Translations under genes and position numbers: made by a program
The notes under the pieces: model-generated
The model's database searches: none
Told to the model about the DNA's origin: nothing
What the model saw: the letters and a program-made list of their open reading frames with translations, nothing else
Source: Pedobacter sp. Leaf176
Lineage (GTDB): Bacteria > Bacteroidota > Bacteroidia > Sphingobacteriales > Sphingobacteriaceae
Direction: 5' to 3'
DNA length: 64,000 nt
Assembly (NCBI RefSeq): GCF_001424305.1
Contig: NZ_LMPD01000001.1
Coordinates: forward strand, 930,001-994,000
Shown here: positions 1 to 8,270 of the stretch, piece after piece
How positions within the stretch are numbered: position 1 is the stretch's first letter
How the letters are laid out: each line of letters opens with the position of its first letter

Positions 1-1
1 A

Positions 2-694
2 GGAACTGAAATGCCAAAAGAGAAAATTGTTGTTGGCGGACATTTAGATAGCTGGGATTTGGCAACAGGTGCAATTGATAATGGCATAGGTTCTTTCGCT
101 GTTATGGATATGGCCAGAACCTTTAAAAAGCTAGATTTAAAAACAAAACGCACAATAGAATTTGTTCTGTTCATGGGCGAAGAACAAGGTTTGCTAGGTT
201 CAAAAGCTTACGTGGAACAGGCAAAAAAGGCCGGAAATATCAATCAGGTTAAGTTTATGCTTAATTATGATATGACCAACGACCCGAAAGGATTTGCAAC
301 ATCAAGGGCTGAAATGAAGGAACTATTTACAACATGGGGTTCAGAGATCGTAAAGATTGATACCGGATTTAAAAATTTATTTAACGCAGGTGCAGGTTTG
401 CATAGCGACCACCAGCCTTTTATGTTGGAAGGCATTCCTACGGGAGGTGGTGCAGGTGGAAAGTTGCCAAATAATTCAGGACCATTCTATCATTCAGATG
501 GAGACAGTTTTAAATTGGTTGATGAACAAGGCCTTAAAAATACTGTTCGATACAGCGCAATGCTAACGTATGCACTGGCTAACACAACAAAAATTCCTGT
601 TGCTGTACAGAGCGAAGAGGAGCTTAAAGCATTTCTCGAATCTCAGAACCTGAAAGAGCCGCTTACTATTGCTGGTGAGTGGAGGTGGAACTAA
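2..694 (+). CDS. M28-family metallopeptidase, C-terminal part (gene enters from the left edge)
   Basis: Zinc-dependent exopeptidase of family M28, probably an exported aminopeptidase or carboxypeptidase. The reading frame is open to the first base, and the codons before the Met at base 11 (Gly-Thr-Glu) fit the family, so the true start lies outside the window. Counting from that Met, the expected zinc and catalytic residues are all visible: His11 and Asp23 in the HLDSWD...AIDNG block, the Glu57-Glu58 pair in MGEEQG, Asp87 in NYDMTND and His161 in YHSDGDS. The signal peptide and any PA domain would be upstream. A second, different M28 enzyme lies near 48 kb. Substrate unknown; family assignment is secure. 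Confidence 0.93.
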   Translation, partial: GTEMPKEKIVVGGHLDSWDLATGAIDNGIGSFAVMDMARTFKKLDLKTKRTIEFVLFMGEEQGLLGSKAYVEQAKKAGNINQVKFMLNYDMTNDPKGFATSRAEMKELFTTWGSEIVKIDTGFKNLFNAGAGLHSDHQPFMLEGIPTGGGAGGKLPNNSGPFYHSDGDSFKLVDEQGLKNTVRYSAMLTYALANTTKIPVAVQSEEELKAFLESQNLKEPLTIAGEWRWN

Positions 695-1264
695 CCGTTG
701 AGTTGGATTTAACGGGGCAAATTTCTGTTATTTACTCATGAGCGATGCTTATTACAAAACCAGCATAACCGCCAATATAACTTTCCAGTTGGTATGTTTT
801 TGATCTACAATTATAAATTTCACAATCCCTAATGGAAACGATGCCTTTTACGTCTTAATTAACGGAAATCGGCAGGTACCTGATGTGATTGTACACATTG
901 TTTTCATACAATAATCAATCGAATCGCTTAAAGTAAACATAATTTGATTTGCTGTCATTTCTCCTTAACCTGGTATTTTTTGAAGCATTTTACGCTGAAG
1001 AATTATTTTTCTTGCACAATCACGTTCAGTAAAATGCCTAAAAGCTTTTCATTTTTAACACGGGTATAGCTGACAATCTCCCAATCATCACTTTAAAGCA
1101 TCTAAAACAGATGCTACTTCAGGGAAAGCAAGTTATGTTTCCCTGTTTAGTGTCAAGCAATTTGTTTTACGTTCTTCGTGATGGATATTTGGTCAAGTTA
1201 TTTAATAATATCAGCTCATATCAAAGATTTGTTTGGGGGTTTTCATAAAAGCCAATGGGACGTA
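695..1264. other. Intergenic, probably eroded DNA
   Basis: No intact gene is seen. Two short protein-like stretches stand out. Forward bases 819-914 read as a 31-residue tail containing NDAFYVLINGNRQVPDV with no start codon. Reverse bases 1120-1003 read EVASVLDALK, then after a single-base shift DDWEIVSYTRVKNEK to a stop. They look like remains of decayed genes, but this rests only on their protein-like composition. Confidence 0.35.
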
Positions 1265-1495
1265 CTACAAGCCTTCGCCTATACGCATTCTTTTTACTAA
1301 AAGCGTGAATACGCCCTTTGGAAGAACATAACCGATTGTAAGTGACCATTCTCCGTTATTATGTTCTAAAACGCCATTATACGATCCATCAATATAAATT
1401 CGAAATTGGTTCCGGTTGTCTGGAATACGATTTACTACTATCGTACGGTTGTTGAAGGTAACTATTCTTGTGTCTGTATTCGGGTTATTAAACAT
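1265..1495 (-). CDS. Small hypothetical protein (76 aa)
   Basis: A 76-residue protein with no signal peptide or membrane segment, starting at an ATG. The sequence alternates hydrophobic and polar residues with repeated turns (NNRTIVVNRIPDNRNQFRIYIDGSYNG is the core pattern, split here as NNRTIVVNRIPD and NQFRIYIDGSYNG), suggesting a small beta-sheet protein. Small proteins of this look, with a YxIYIDGxYxG-like strand-turn, are common hypotheticals in Bacteroidota. It stands alone in a long non-coding region between the M28 peptidase and ahcY. No function can be assigned, and it may be a non-coding open frame. Confidence 0.45.
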   Translation of the reverse strand: MFNNPNTDTRIVTFNNRTIVVNRIPDNRNQFRIYIDGSYNGVLEHNNGEWSLTIGYVLPKGVFTLLVKRMRIGEGL

Positions 1496-1932
1496 TAAAG
1501 CTGTAAAATTGGTTAGAGGGTTTAAAAGAAGATGGAGGTAAATGATCTGCTATAAAGTTAAAAACTAATTCGTAAAAGCTTTAATAAAATCAAAATATCG
1601 TATTCTTAAGCTTACAAAATGATAATTTTATGTGTTTGTATTTTATAATTTAGTCAAAATGATATGCAAAAGTTAAAATGTTTTTGGTGATGACATAAAT
1701 TAAGTCGTTAGGAGGGCAGAAGACTGTTGTTTAATCCAGTTTTGTAAGATTTCAAGGATTAGAACTGAATATTATAAAAACCAAATTTTATAATTATCGT
1801 ACATAAACACGAAATTTCAGATAAAAAAAATTGATTATTCGGAACGGTACATTAATTACTAGCATATTTTAATTGAATATAAGAATAGAGACAAAATCAT
1901 TACTAGAACTAAAATACATTAAGTTCGAGAAC
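1496..1932. other. AT-rich intergenic region
   Basis: No coding frame of convincing length or composition is seen on either strand. The sequence is strongly AT-rich and leads into the ahcY promoter region. No hairpin or repeat was recognised. Confidence 0.5.
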
Positions 1933-1964
1933 TTTGAATTTGATTAAACTATTGCGTAATTTTG
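1933..1964 (+). promoter_or_regulatory. Putative ahcY promoter
   Basis: A TTTG at 1933-1936 is followed after 20 bases by TAATTTTG at 1957-1964. This matches the Bacteroidota primary sigma pattern TTTG-N19-ish-TAnnTTTG. Transcription would start near 1970, giving a leader of roughly 90 bases before the ahcY ATG at 2063. Consensus match only. Confidence 0.55.
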
Positions 1965-2062
1965 TATCATTGAAACGATTATCTTGTAAGATTGTAAAGA
2001 GCATTTAATTACAATTAGATACGATTCGAATTATTGACTTACAACAATTAAATAAAAATAAT

Positions 2063-3379
2063 ATGTCATCAGTAGAGACAACTTACATTCCTTATAAAGT
2101 TAAGGACATTTCACTGGCAGAATGGGGCCGCAAAGAAATCGAATTAGCCGAAGCAGAAATGCCAGGTTTAATGAGTTTACGTAAAGAATTCGGTCCAACG
2201 CAACCGTTAAAAGGTGCTCGTATTGCAGGTTGTCTGCATATGACCATCCAAACGGCTGTTTTAATCGAAACATTAACAGCGCTGGGTGCTGAAGTGACCT
2301 GGTCATCATGTAATATTTTCTCCACTCAGGACCATGCTGCTGCTGCAATTGCTGCTGCTGGTATTCAGGTTTACGCCTGGAAAGGTTTGAACGAAGAAGA
2401 ATTCGACTGGTGTATCGAGCAAACGTTACACTTTGGTCCGGAGCAACAACCATTAAACATGATTCTGGATGATGGTGGCGATTTAACCAACATGGTTTTT
2501 GATAAATACCCTGAGCTAATCGCAGCTATTAAAGGTTTATCAGAAGAAACCACAACCGGTGTTCACCGTTTGTACGAAAGAATGAAAAATGGCACATTGC
2601 ATACACCTGCAATCAATGTTAATGATTCGGTAACTAAATCAAAATTCGATAACAAATACGGCTGCCGCGAATCATTGGTTGACGCAATTCGTCGTGCAAC
2701 TGACGTGATGATGGCTGGTAAAGTAGCTGTTGTTTGTGGTTATGGTGATGTAGGTAAAGGTTCAGCAGAATCTTTAAGCTCACAAGGTGTACGTGTAATC
2801 GTTACTGAAATTGATCCGATTTGTGCTTTACAGGCAGCGATGGAAGGTTACGAAGTTAAACGCTTAGACACTGCAATTAAAGAAGCTGATATTGTTGTAA
2901 CAACAACAGGTAACTGTGATATCGTTCGCGAAAAACACTTTCGCGCATTGAAAGATAAAGCCATCGTTTGTAACATCGGTCACTTCGATAATGAAATCGA
3001 TATGGCTTGGTTAAACGGTAATTATGGCGATACTAAAGTTGAAATCAAACCTCAGGTTGATAAATATACGATCGACGGTAAAGATGTTATCGTTCTTGCT
3101 GAAGGTCGTTTGGTTAACTTAGGTTGCGCAACCGGTCACCCAAGTTTCGTAATGAGTAATTCATTCACTAACCAAACTCTGGCGCAATTAGAGCTTTGGA
3201 CGAACACTGCTGCTTACGAAAACAAAGTTTATACTTTACCTAAGCATTTAGATGAAAAAGTTGCCCGTTTGCACTTAGAAAAAATCGGTGTGGAATTGGA
3301 AGTTTTAGATCAACACCAGGCAGATTATATTGGCGTTCCGGTTGAAGGTCCGTTCAAATCTGACGAATATCGTTACTAA
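2063..3379 (+). CDS. ahcY: Adenosylhomocysteinase (S-adenosylhomocysteine hydrolase)
   Basis: Cleaves S-adenosylhomocysteine to adenosine and homocysteine, removing the product inhibitor of SAM-dependent methyltransferases and feeding the methyl cycle; cytoplasmic and NAD-dependent. The 438-residue length is typical. Visible marks are the substrate-domain block [10 protein letters not shown] (57-66), DDGGD at 136-140, [11 protein letters not shown] around the catalytic Lys near 192-194, Cys201, and the NAD-binding GYGDVGKG at 226-233. The C-terminus ends in DEYRY, as in family members. It is monocistronic: a promoter-like pair lies upstream and a clear terminator hairpin lies just after the stop. 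Assignment is secure. Confidence 0.98.
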   Translation: MSSVETTYIPYKVKDISLAEWGRKEIELAEAEMPGLMSLRKEFGPTQPLKGARIAGCLHMTIQTAVLIETLTALGAEVTWSSCNIFSTQDHAAAAIAAAGIQVYAWKGLNEEEFDWCIEQTLHFGPEQQPLNMILDDGGDLTNMVFDKYPELIAAIKGLSEETTTGVHRLYERMKNGTLHTPAINVNDSVTKSKFDNKYGCRESLVDAIRRATDVMMAGKVAVVCGYGDVGKGSAESLSSQGVRVIVTEIDPICALQAAMEGYEVKRLDTAIKEADIVVTTTGNCDIVREKHFRALKDKAIVCNIGHFDNEIDMAWLNGNYGDTKVEIKPQVDKYTIDGKDVIVLAEGRLVNLGCATGHPSFVMSNSFTNQTLAQLELWTNTAAYENKVYTLPKHLDEKVARLHLEKIGVELEVLDQHQADYIGVPVEGPFKSDEYRY

Positions 3380-3385
3380 CCTCAA

Positions 3386-3397
3386 CCCCTAAAGGGG
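3386..3397. repeat. CCCCTAAAGGGG near-palindrome
   Basis: A 12-base near-palindrome lies 7 bases after the ahcY stop and before the main terminator. Similar short CCCCTAAAGGGG motifs are, to my recollection, frequent 3' of genes in Bacteroidota. A related CCTTTAAAGG palindrome follows the yceI gene at 33547-33556. Role unknown. Confidence 0.4.
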
Positions 3398-3411
3398 ACT
3401 ATAGTTTTTAT

Positions 3412-3442
3412 AAGGGATGTGCAAATAGCACATTCCTTTTTT
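3412..3442 (+). terminator. Rho-independent terminator of ahcY
   Basis: AAGGGATGTGC (3412-3422), loop AAATA and GCACATTCCTT (3428-3438) form an 11-bp stem with one G-U pair, followed by a T-rich tract. Confidence 0.8.
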
Positions 3443-3683
3443 ATTTCCATCTTCTAGGGGGGGTGCCTGCAAGGGCAGGGTGTTTTTTATAGAAAGCTAT
3501 GCTCCATTTTTTTTGAAAACCATGTATGGTTATCTTTGGAAATCCCAGCCGCCCTGCTATTCCTGTCCGTCTGTCAGCCGGGCGCTTTATTACGTTTTAC
3601 TTCGTGCTCGCTACTATCAGGTTTATTTTACAAAGTGCTTAGTCCTTTTGCTAATGAAAACTTACATTTGGAAAAAGAAAACC
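3443..3683. other. Structured, locally G/C-rich intergenic element
   Basis: Between the ahcY terminator and the next gene lies a stretch unlike the surrounding AT-rich DNA. It holds a run of seven G's, CCTGC-AAGG-GCAGG, and GCAGGG near 3474 matched by CCCTGC near 3549, so an outer stem can enclose smaller hairpins. A forward frame is open across it into the next gene, but the codon content (Tyr, Cys and Arg rich) looks non-coding. I suspect a dispersed repeat or mobile hairpin element; only one copy is in the window. Confidence 0.35.
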
Positions 3684-4019
3684 ATGAAACAGTTAATATT
3701 TGCCTTATTCATATCAGTTCTTACATTAGGTGTAAATGCACAAACAACCGTAAAATCGCCAACTACAAAAGTAATTACCAAGCAAAGCGTAGATATTGCC
3801 TGTGGCGAATGCCAGTTTAAAATGAAAGGTAAAGATTGTGAACTTGCCGTAAAAATTGATGGCAAATTTTATTTTGTTGACGGAAAAGGAATCGACGATT
3901 TCGGCGACGCCCATGGAGAGCACGGTTTTTGTAATGCGATACGCAAAGCGGAAGTAACCGGCGAAATTGTTAACAATCGCTTTAAGGCAAAGGAAATAAA
4001 GTTATTGCCGGCTAAGTAA
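3684..4019 (+). CDS. Secreted Cys-containing protein, DUF6370-like
   Basis: A 111-residue protein whose start I place at the ATG giving the signal peptide MKQLIFALFISVLTLGVNAQ; longer in-frame starts give an unlikely N-terminus. The mature part has an ACGEC motif, then a further Cys in KGKDCEL and one in HGFCNAI, with conserved-looking blocks KIDGKFYFVDGKGIDDFGD and GFCNAIRKAEVTGE. This matches my recollection of the DUF6370 family, small periplasmic or surface Bacteroidota proteins of unknown function. The paired cysteines could bind metal or form disulfides; that is inference. It is bracketed by repeat-like DNA on both sides and has no operon partner. Confidence 0.82.
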   Translation: MKQLIFALFISVLTLGVNAQTTVKSPTTKVITKQSVDIACGECQFKMKGKDCELAVKIDGKFYFVDGKGIDDFGDAHGEHGFCNAIRKAEVTGEIVNNRFKAKEIKLLPAK

Positions 4020-4027
4020 TAATCAAC

Positions 4028-4134
4028 AGCAAAGGCGCGAAGTTTTTCGCAGAGCGTCGCGAAGCTGGATTTAAAGTACTTTAGCCTTAACTTCGTGTTC
4101 TTTGCGCCCTTCCTTCTTTGTGTCCTTTGCGGCC
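4028..4134. repeat. Dispersed inverted-repeat element (GCAAAGG...CCTTTGC type)
   Basis: The left arm begins GCAAAGGCGCGAAG and the right arm ends CTTTGTGTCCTTTGCGG, so the ends are imperfect inverted repeats; the inner parts also pair (CGCGAAG with CTTCGTG). It fills the gap between two convergent genes. Related elements occur at 9164-9265, 24761-24859 and 33616-33770. Confidence 0.55.
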
Positions 4135-4147
4135 AAAAAGAAAATAG

Positions 4148-5128
4148 CTATTCAAATTCCTTTTCCAATCCTTGCCTTAAATCAAAAAGTAACCACTGCT
4201 TATTCTTAACATTAGCTTGTTTTGTTTTCAATAACCGGATAAAATCCTTGACACCGATTTCTTCATTACCGTTTCCGTGAATCAAAACGATGCTTCCTGC
4301 ATTTGGCTGCTGACCTTTAGCCAACCAGGCGTCGCTATCAATTGGAATTAAACCATACGCTTCAATTTTTTGAACGATGGTTTTATCCGAAACCAATCCC
4401 GGAAAACGGAAAAATACGGAAGGTATTAAACCGTTTTTGAGCATTAGCTTTTCATTTTCCAGCACTTCGACGTCGAGATTTGTTCCTGGTGCAAGTAGAA
4501 AGTTTTCCACTAAGGGTAGATTATTTACTTCGTGGTTATACGTATGGTTTATCCAAGTAATGTTCAGCGCTCTTTTTTCTACCAGGCTTTTCAGCCAGTT
4601 CAAATCATCCGGATGTTTGAGCATCCACTTACCTGAAACCGAAACAGCCAATGGCGCAGGTTTTTCTGTTTTAATAAATTCATCAAAAACAGATTGAAAA
4701 ATAATCCTGTCTAAAGGTTTATGGGAAGGGCATAAATCGATGGTTAACACAATTCCTTTTTCATCTGGGATAGCGTGATCGATACCTGCATTTTGCAGCT
4801 GCGTACTTCTTGCCGATGCCGCATCCAGTGCTTTTACATAAACTGAATTTTTGAAAATTGCAAGTACATTAGAATAATCTAAGCTAGTTAAGGTGTAATT
4901 ACTAGCCAAATCGACCTTTGTATAAAGTGTTTCAGGGTTAGTTAACAGAAGATATTTCTGTTTATTATTTGTGAAACTTCTAGTGACAATTAGTTTTTCA
5001 GATGCGTTTGTTGCAAGTTCGAAATTCACTTTATAACGTTTTATTTCTGTTAAATTTTGCGCTAAAGGTCTAAAGCTTAGCAGAAATAATAACACAAAAG
5101 AAAGCGTCGATATTTTGGACAAACTCAT
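4148..5128 (-). CDS. Polysaccharide deacetylase-like (NodB-fold) exported protein
   Basis: A 326-residue protein with an N-terminal signal peptide (hydrophobic residues 8-23, cleavage near PLAQ) and a domain of about 110 residues before a NodB-like fold. NodB motifs can be traced: TIDLCPS at 129-135 (motif 1, with Leu-Cys in place of the usual second Asp), NHTYNHE at 194-200 with the two metal-binding His residues, RFPG at 241-244, DSDAW at 264-268 and LIHGNG near 282-287. Such enzymes remove acetyl groups from cell-wall or surface glycans in the periplasm. The altered motif 1 means activity is not certain. It is transcribed away from the 40-residue microprotein. Confidence 0.8.
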   Translation of the reverse strand: MSLSKISTLSFVLLFLLSFRPLAQNLTEIKRYKVNFELATNASEKLIVTRSFTNNKQKYLLLTNPETLYTKVDLASNYTLTSLDYSNVLAIFKNSVYVKALDAASARSTQLQNAGIDHAIPDEKGIVLTIDLCPSHKPLDRIIFQSVFDEFIKTEKPAPLAVSVSGKWMLKHPDDLNWLKSLVEKRALNITWINHTYNHEVNNLPLVENFLLAPGTNLDVEVLENEKLMLKNGLIPSVFFRFPGLVSDKTIVQKIEAYGLIPIDSDAWLAKGQQPNAGSIVLIHGNGNEEIGVKDFIRLLKTKQANVKNKQWLLFDLRQGLEKEFE

Positions 5129-5168
5129 AACTCTTATTTAAAACCTTTCTAATTTAGTTCGAATCCTT

Positions 5169-5176
5169 TATCTTTA
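5169..5176 (+). promoter_or_regulatory. Possible -7 box TATCTTTA before the microprotein
   Basis: TATCTTTA matches seven of eight positions of the TAnnTTTG pattern counting the two free bases, and ends 10 bases before the ATG at 5187. No good -33 element was found. Confidence 0.35.
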
Positions 5177-5186
5177 CATTAACGCA

Positions 5187-5309
5187 ATGAACAGAGAAAA
5201 AGTAAAGTTATGGTTTAAGCGGGTTGGGCTGGTTGGTTTTTTATTTTTCCTTATTAAAGGAATAATCTGGCTGATTGTGTTCTATTTTATCGGCAAAAAC
5301 GTTACATGA
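5187..5309 (+). CDS. 40-residue single-span membrane microprotein
   Basis: The frame reads MNREKVKLWFKRVGLVGF, then a hydrophobic stretch with LIKGIIWLIVFYFIGKN, and ends in VT. A short basic, amphipathic N-terminus precedes one likely transmembrane helix (about residues 15-36), giving a positive-inside topology. A -7-like box lies just upstream. Short proteins with the pattern WFKRxGxxGFLFFLIKG are, to my recollection, widespread unannotated Bacteroidota products, so I regard this as a real gene. Function is unknown. It lies between a divergent deacetylase-like gene and the convergent gtrA-like gene, with only 18 bases to the latter. Confidence 0.68.
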   Translation: MNREKVKLWFKRVGLVGFLFFLIKGIIWLIVFYFIGKNVT

Positions 5310-5327
5310 TTTATTATTGGCTGAAAA

Positions 5328-5708
5328 CTATTTAAAGGTAAATAAGATATTCGCAAGGAAATTCCAGATGAATACCAATATAATTGCAAAGAATTTAGCA
5401 ACGTAAAAATTCACGCCATTCTTACGTTGATGGAAAAAGTAGATAATGGCTGTATTTAAGCCCAAACCAAACAGGCTTACGACAAGAAACTTTGTGAACT
5501 CTGTAACCCAATGCACATTTGTACTTTGAAAAGTCCAGATGCGGTTAATTAAATAATTATTAGTTACCGCGAGCGTAAAACCAATTGCATTTGAAACGTA
5601 TTTGTTGATTTTTAATTTCTCTTTACATAACCATGTGGCGCTAAAATCTATAGCCATTCCCAGCAAGCCAGTTAATCCAAATTTTAGAATACGAAAGAAT
5701 AAATCCAT
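5328..5708 (-). CDS. GtrA-family membrane protein
   Basis: A 126-residue protein with four predicted membrane segments (roughly residues 8-27, 38-56, 72-91 and 100-122), the normal size and layout for GtrA. The family motif is visible as NYLINRIWTFQ after the second helix and ANILFTFK at the end. GtrA proteins are thought to help move polyprenyl-phosphate-linked sugars across the inner membrane, or to sit beside glycosyltransferases that use them. It starts one base after the stop of the ArnT-like gene, so the two are almost certainly one operon in which GtrA could supply the lipid-linked donor. Family assignment is firm; exact role is not. Confidence 0.9.
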   Translation of the reverse strand: MDLFFRILKFGLTGLLGMAIDFSATWLCKEKLKINKYVSNAIGFTLAVTNNYLINRIWTFQSTNVHWVTEFTKFLVVSLFGLGLNTAIIYFFHQRKNGVNFYVAKFFAIILVFIWNFLANILFTFK

Positions 5709-5709
5709 G

Positions 5710-7350
5710 CTAATGTACTTTTACAAGGTAAAAACGTTCTAAAACAGTCTTACGGGTTTCAGCATTTAAAAATTTACCGGTTAGTTTAGTTATATGAAAG
5801 TATTCAAACGTTTTTAATATTTCTGTATTGTATTCACTTCTTAATTTGGCCAATTCTGCATCTGAGACATAAATAACCAAATCTTTCAGCTCCTTATTTT
5901 TATTTAAATCCGCATAGTTGTGAAGGTATTTAACCTCCCCGGGAGCGTAAAAATCAAAAGAGAAAGCATCAATGTAATTTAGTACGGCAGGTTTTGCTGT
6001 TGGATAATTTTCTGTCAACCAATTACCAGCCTGCATTCCTGATTGATATTTCAAAATAGCAGGGTAGAAGAAAACAAACAGAAACAACGACAAAGTTATT
6101 GAAATCAAAGCGCTACGGCCAATTAAAGTCTTCACCGCTTCACCTTTGATGCCGGCAAAAGCAATTACGCCGCCAGCCAGGATTAAAAATAAAACGACAT
6201 ATACATTTTCAAAACCAAAGAATAAACAAATAACCAGAAGCAAAATCAGAACTATGGTAAGTATTACATTCTGTATGGTAAGAAAAATTCTAAGTGTTTT
6301 TCCTTCCAGTTTCTGGAGAAACAATGCAGTAATAATGGAAAACTGCGGGAAAATAATTAGTATATAATGAGGCAACTGAAATTTAGACAGCGAAAAAATT
6401 AGGAAAGTAACTGCTGCACTGGCCCAAATAATAATACTTTCAGGGGCTAAATTTTGCCTGTTTTTCTTTTTAAAGAGATTTATAACGGCTGCATAAAATA
6501 ATATTGACCACGGTAGAAATGCCCAAAGTGTTGTGTGTAAAAAGAAAAAAATATCGCCCTTGCCTTTTATTGGTCCATTATTGAAAAACCGGCCAAACTG
6601 ACTATCCCAGAAGAAAAATTTTAAGCCTGAAACGCCAGTTCTATCGAAAACAACTTTTTCAGGATGCATATCGAACTGAGTATATAATGCATATAATTCG
6701 GGTGTAATGAATATAAAAATTAAAACAATAGCGATATACCATCTTGGGTTTAAAAGCTGCTTATATTGTTTTGTTAATATCCAGTAAATAACGAAGCCTG
6801 CAAAAACAGGAATAAGTAAAAAAATTCCTTTAATAAGAATGGCGCAAGCTGCAAAAAAAGCACCTGCAACAACATGCCAAAAAGAAGATTTATGAGCTTT
6901 GTAAAAATGATAGATTGATGCAAGCGTAAAAGTTGTCAGGTAAATCTCGGCTCTTACATCAAAAGTTGATGTGATAATGTGTACAGCACTAAGAAAAATT
7001 AGAGTGCTGATTAAACCCGTTCTTTCATCATAAACATCCTTTGCCAATTTATACAAATACCACGCACCCAGCAAACCCAATAGAAACGAGGGAAGTTTAT
7101 AGGCAAAAGATGAGATTCCAAACAGTTTAAATGACGCTGCTGTTATCCAGAAAGTGAGGTGCGGTTTATCCAGCCAGTCTGCGCCACGACCATATAGGTT
7201 AAACCAGTCTTTGAATAGGATAATATTTTTCGACATGGAAGCATACAGTGCGCCATCGGGTTCCATTATGCCGCCGAATAATGCTGGGATACTCGCAAAG
7301 GCAAGTAAAACGATTAGTAATTTATATAATGTGGTTTCTTTTAACTCCAT
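5710..7350 (-). CDS. ArnT/PMT-like integral membrane glycosyltransferase
   Basis: A 546-residue protein of about a dozen membrane helices with the layout of GT-C enzymes of the ArnT/PMT superfamily. The first periplasmic loop has the catalytic-type acidic motif GGIMEPDGALYA (27-36), and a second loop has the DKPHLTFW motif (62-69; usual form DKPPLxYW). The C-terminal third is a soluble domain. Such enzymes transfer a sugar from a polyprenyl-phosphate donor to lipid A, glycans or protein on the periplasmic side. It forms an operon with the GtrA-family gene immediately downstream. The sugar and acceptor cannot be told from the sequence. Confidence 0.88.
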   Translation of the reverse strand: MELKETTLYKLLIVLLAFASIPALFGGIMEPDGALYASMSKNIILFKDWFNLYGRGADWLDKPHLTFWITAASFKLFGISSFAYKLPSFLLGLLGAWYLYKLAKDVYDERTGLISTLIFLSAVHIITSTFDVRAEIYLTTFTLASIYHFYKAHKSSFWHVVAGAFFAACAILIKGIFLLIPVFAGFVIYWILTKQYKQLLNPRWYIAIVLIFIFITPELYALYTQFDMHPEKVVFDRTGVSGLKFFFWDSQFGRFFNNGPIKGKGDIFFFLHTTLWAFLPWSILFYAAVINLFKKKNRQNLAPESIIIWASAAVTFLIFSLSKFQLPHYILIIFPQFSIITALFLQKLEGKTLRIFLTIQNVILTIVLILLLVICLFFGFENVYVVLFLILAGGVIAFAGIKGEAVKTLIGRSALISITLSLFLFVFFYPAILKYQSGMQAGNWLTENYPTAKPAVLNYIDAFSFDFYAPGEVKYLHNYADLNKNKELKDLVIYVSDAELAKLRSEYNTEILKTFEYFHITKLTGKFLNAETRKTVLERFYLVKVH

Positions 7351-7422
7351 TTGCTTTAAGCAAATATGAGCAAAAAAAAGTCAAATTTTTTTATGCTTTC
7401 TCATTAAACAAAGGCAAAGCCT

Positions 7423-7430
7423 TATCTTTA
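7423..7430 (+). promoter_or_regulatory. -7-like box TATCTTTA directly before pdxJ
   Basis: The box ends only 4 bases before the pdxJ ATG. If used, transcription would begin at or within a few bases of the start codon, so the mRNA would be leaderless or nearly so. A weak TTTC lies about 22 bases upstream. Confidence 0.4.
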
Positions 7431-7434
7431 CACA

Positions 7435-8151
7435 ATGACAAAGTTATCGGTTAATATCAATAAAATCGCCACATTGCGTAACAGTCGTGGTGGTAATAAT
7501 CCTGATTTAGTTAAAGTTGCCTTGGATTGCGAAGCTTTCGGCGCACAAGGTATTACTGTGCATCCTCGTCCGGATGAACGCCACATCCGTTACCAGGATA
7601 TCTATGATTTAAAAGAAGCGATTTCTACAGAATTTAACATCGAAGGGAATTGCAGGGAAGATAAATTTGTAGATTTAGTTTTAGCAAACAAGCCCGCCCA
7701 GGTAACCTTAGTGCCCGATGCAGAAGGACAAATCACTTCTAATCATGGTTGGGATACCATCAAGCATAAAAACTATTTAACGGAAATGGTCTCGGTGTTT
7801 CAAAAAGAAGGCATCCGTGTTTCGATTTTCGTTGACCCCTCGGTTGAAATGATTGAAGGCGCTGCCGAAACCGGAACAGACAGAATTGAGCTATATACAG
7901 AAGCTTATGCACACAATTATTATGCGGATAGAGAAAAGGCGATTATAAGTTATATCGCTGCGGCACACCATGCAAACCAATTAAAATTAGGCATTAATGC
8001 CGGACATGACCTGGATTTACACAACCTGCATTATTTTGCTCAAAGTATCCCAGGTCTATTGGAAGTTTCAATTGGTCATGCTTTAATTAGCGATGCGCTT
8101 TATTTGGGGCTTGAAACCACCATCCAGAAATATTTACAACAACTCGTTTAG
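7435..8151 (+). CDS. pdxJ: Pyridoxine 5'-phosphate synthase
   Basis: Condenses 1-deoxy-D-xylulose 5-phosphate with 3-amino-2-oxopropyl phosphate to make pyridoxine 5'-phosphate, the closing step of the DXP-dependent vitamin B6 pathway; cytoplasmic. The 238-residue length is normal. It carries the family N-terminus ([17 protein letters not shown]), the active-site block [17 protein letters not shown], the conserved Glu in [20 protein letters not shown] and the C-terminal [13 protein letters not shown] and [17 protein letters not shown]. It is divergent from the ArnT-like gene. The Met start sits just behind a -7-like box. Assignment is secure. Confidence 0.97.
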   Translation: MTKLSVNINKIATLRNSRGGNNPDLVKVALDCEAFGAQGITVHPRPDERHIRYQDIYDLKEAISTEFNIEGNCREDKFVDLVLANKPAQVTLVPDAEGQITSNHGWDTIKHKNYLTEMVSVFQKEGIRVSIFVDPSVEMIEGAAETGTDRIELYTEAYAHNYYADREKAIISYIAAAHHANQLKLGINAGHDLDLHNLHYFAQSIPGLLEVSIGHALISDALYLGLETTIQKYLQQLV

Positions 8152-8265
8152 GAGCAGAAAGACCAAAGCTAAAAGACTAAAGCTTTTCCCAAACTTCGTT
8201 GCGCAGAGTTATACTCTTGTCTTGATACCTTATACTAAATACTTGATACTACATACTTGATACTA
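8152..8265. repeat. Low-complexity repeat patch with tandem TACTTGATACTA
   Basis: After pdxJ comes a patch of near-repeated words (ACCAAAGCTAAAAGACTAAAGC), then CTTGATACCTTATACTAAA and two exact copies of TACTTGATACTA at 8240-8251 and 8254-8265. A third exact copy lies at 56933-56944. The patch runs almost to the next start codon at 8271. Confidence 0.6.
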
Positions 8266-8270
8266 TCCTA

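Noticed and set aside
2092..2553. Reverse open frames inside ahcY
   Set aside because: Fully contained in a certain gene and without protein-like features.
3480..3683. Longer N-terminus for the DUF6370-like protein
   Set aside because: The extension is encoded in the odd structured region and would bury a good signal peptide inside the protein.
4377..4697. Forward 106-residue frame opposite the deacetylase-like gene
   Set aside because: Ser/Phe-rich antisense frame; the reverse gene has signal peptide and catalytic motifs.
8205..8265. Tandem repeats considered as a CRISPR array
   Set aside because: Units are 12-14 bases with no spacers of constant size and no cas genes nearby.
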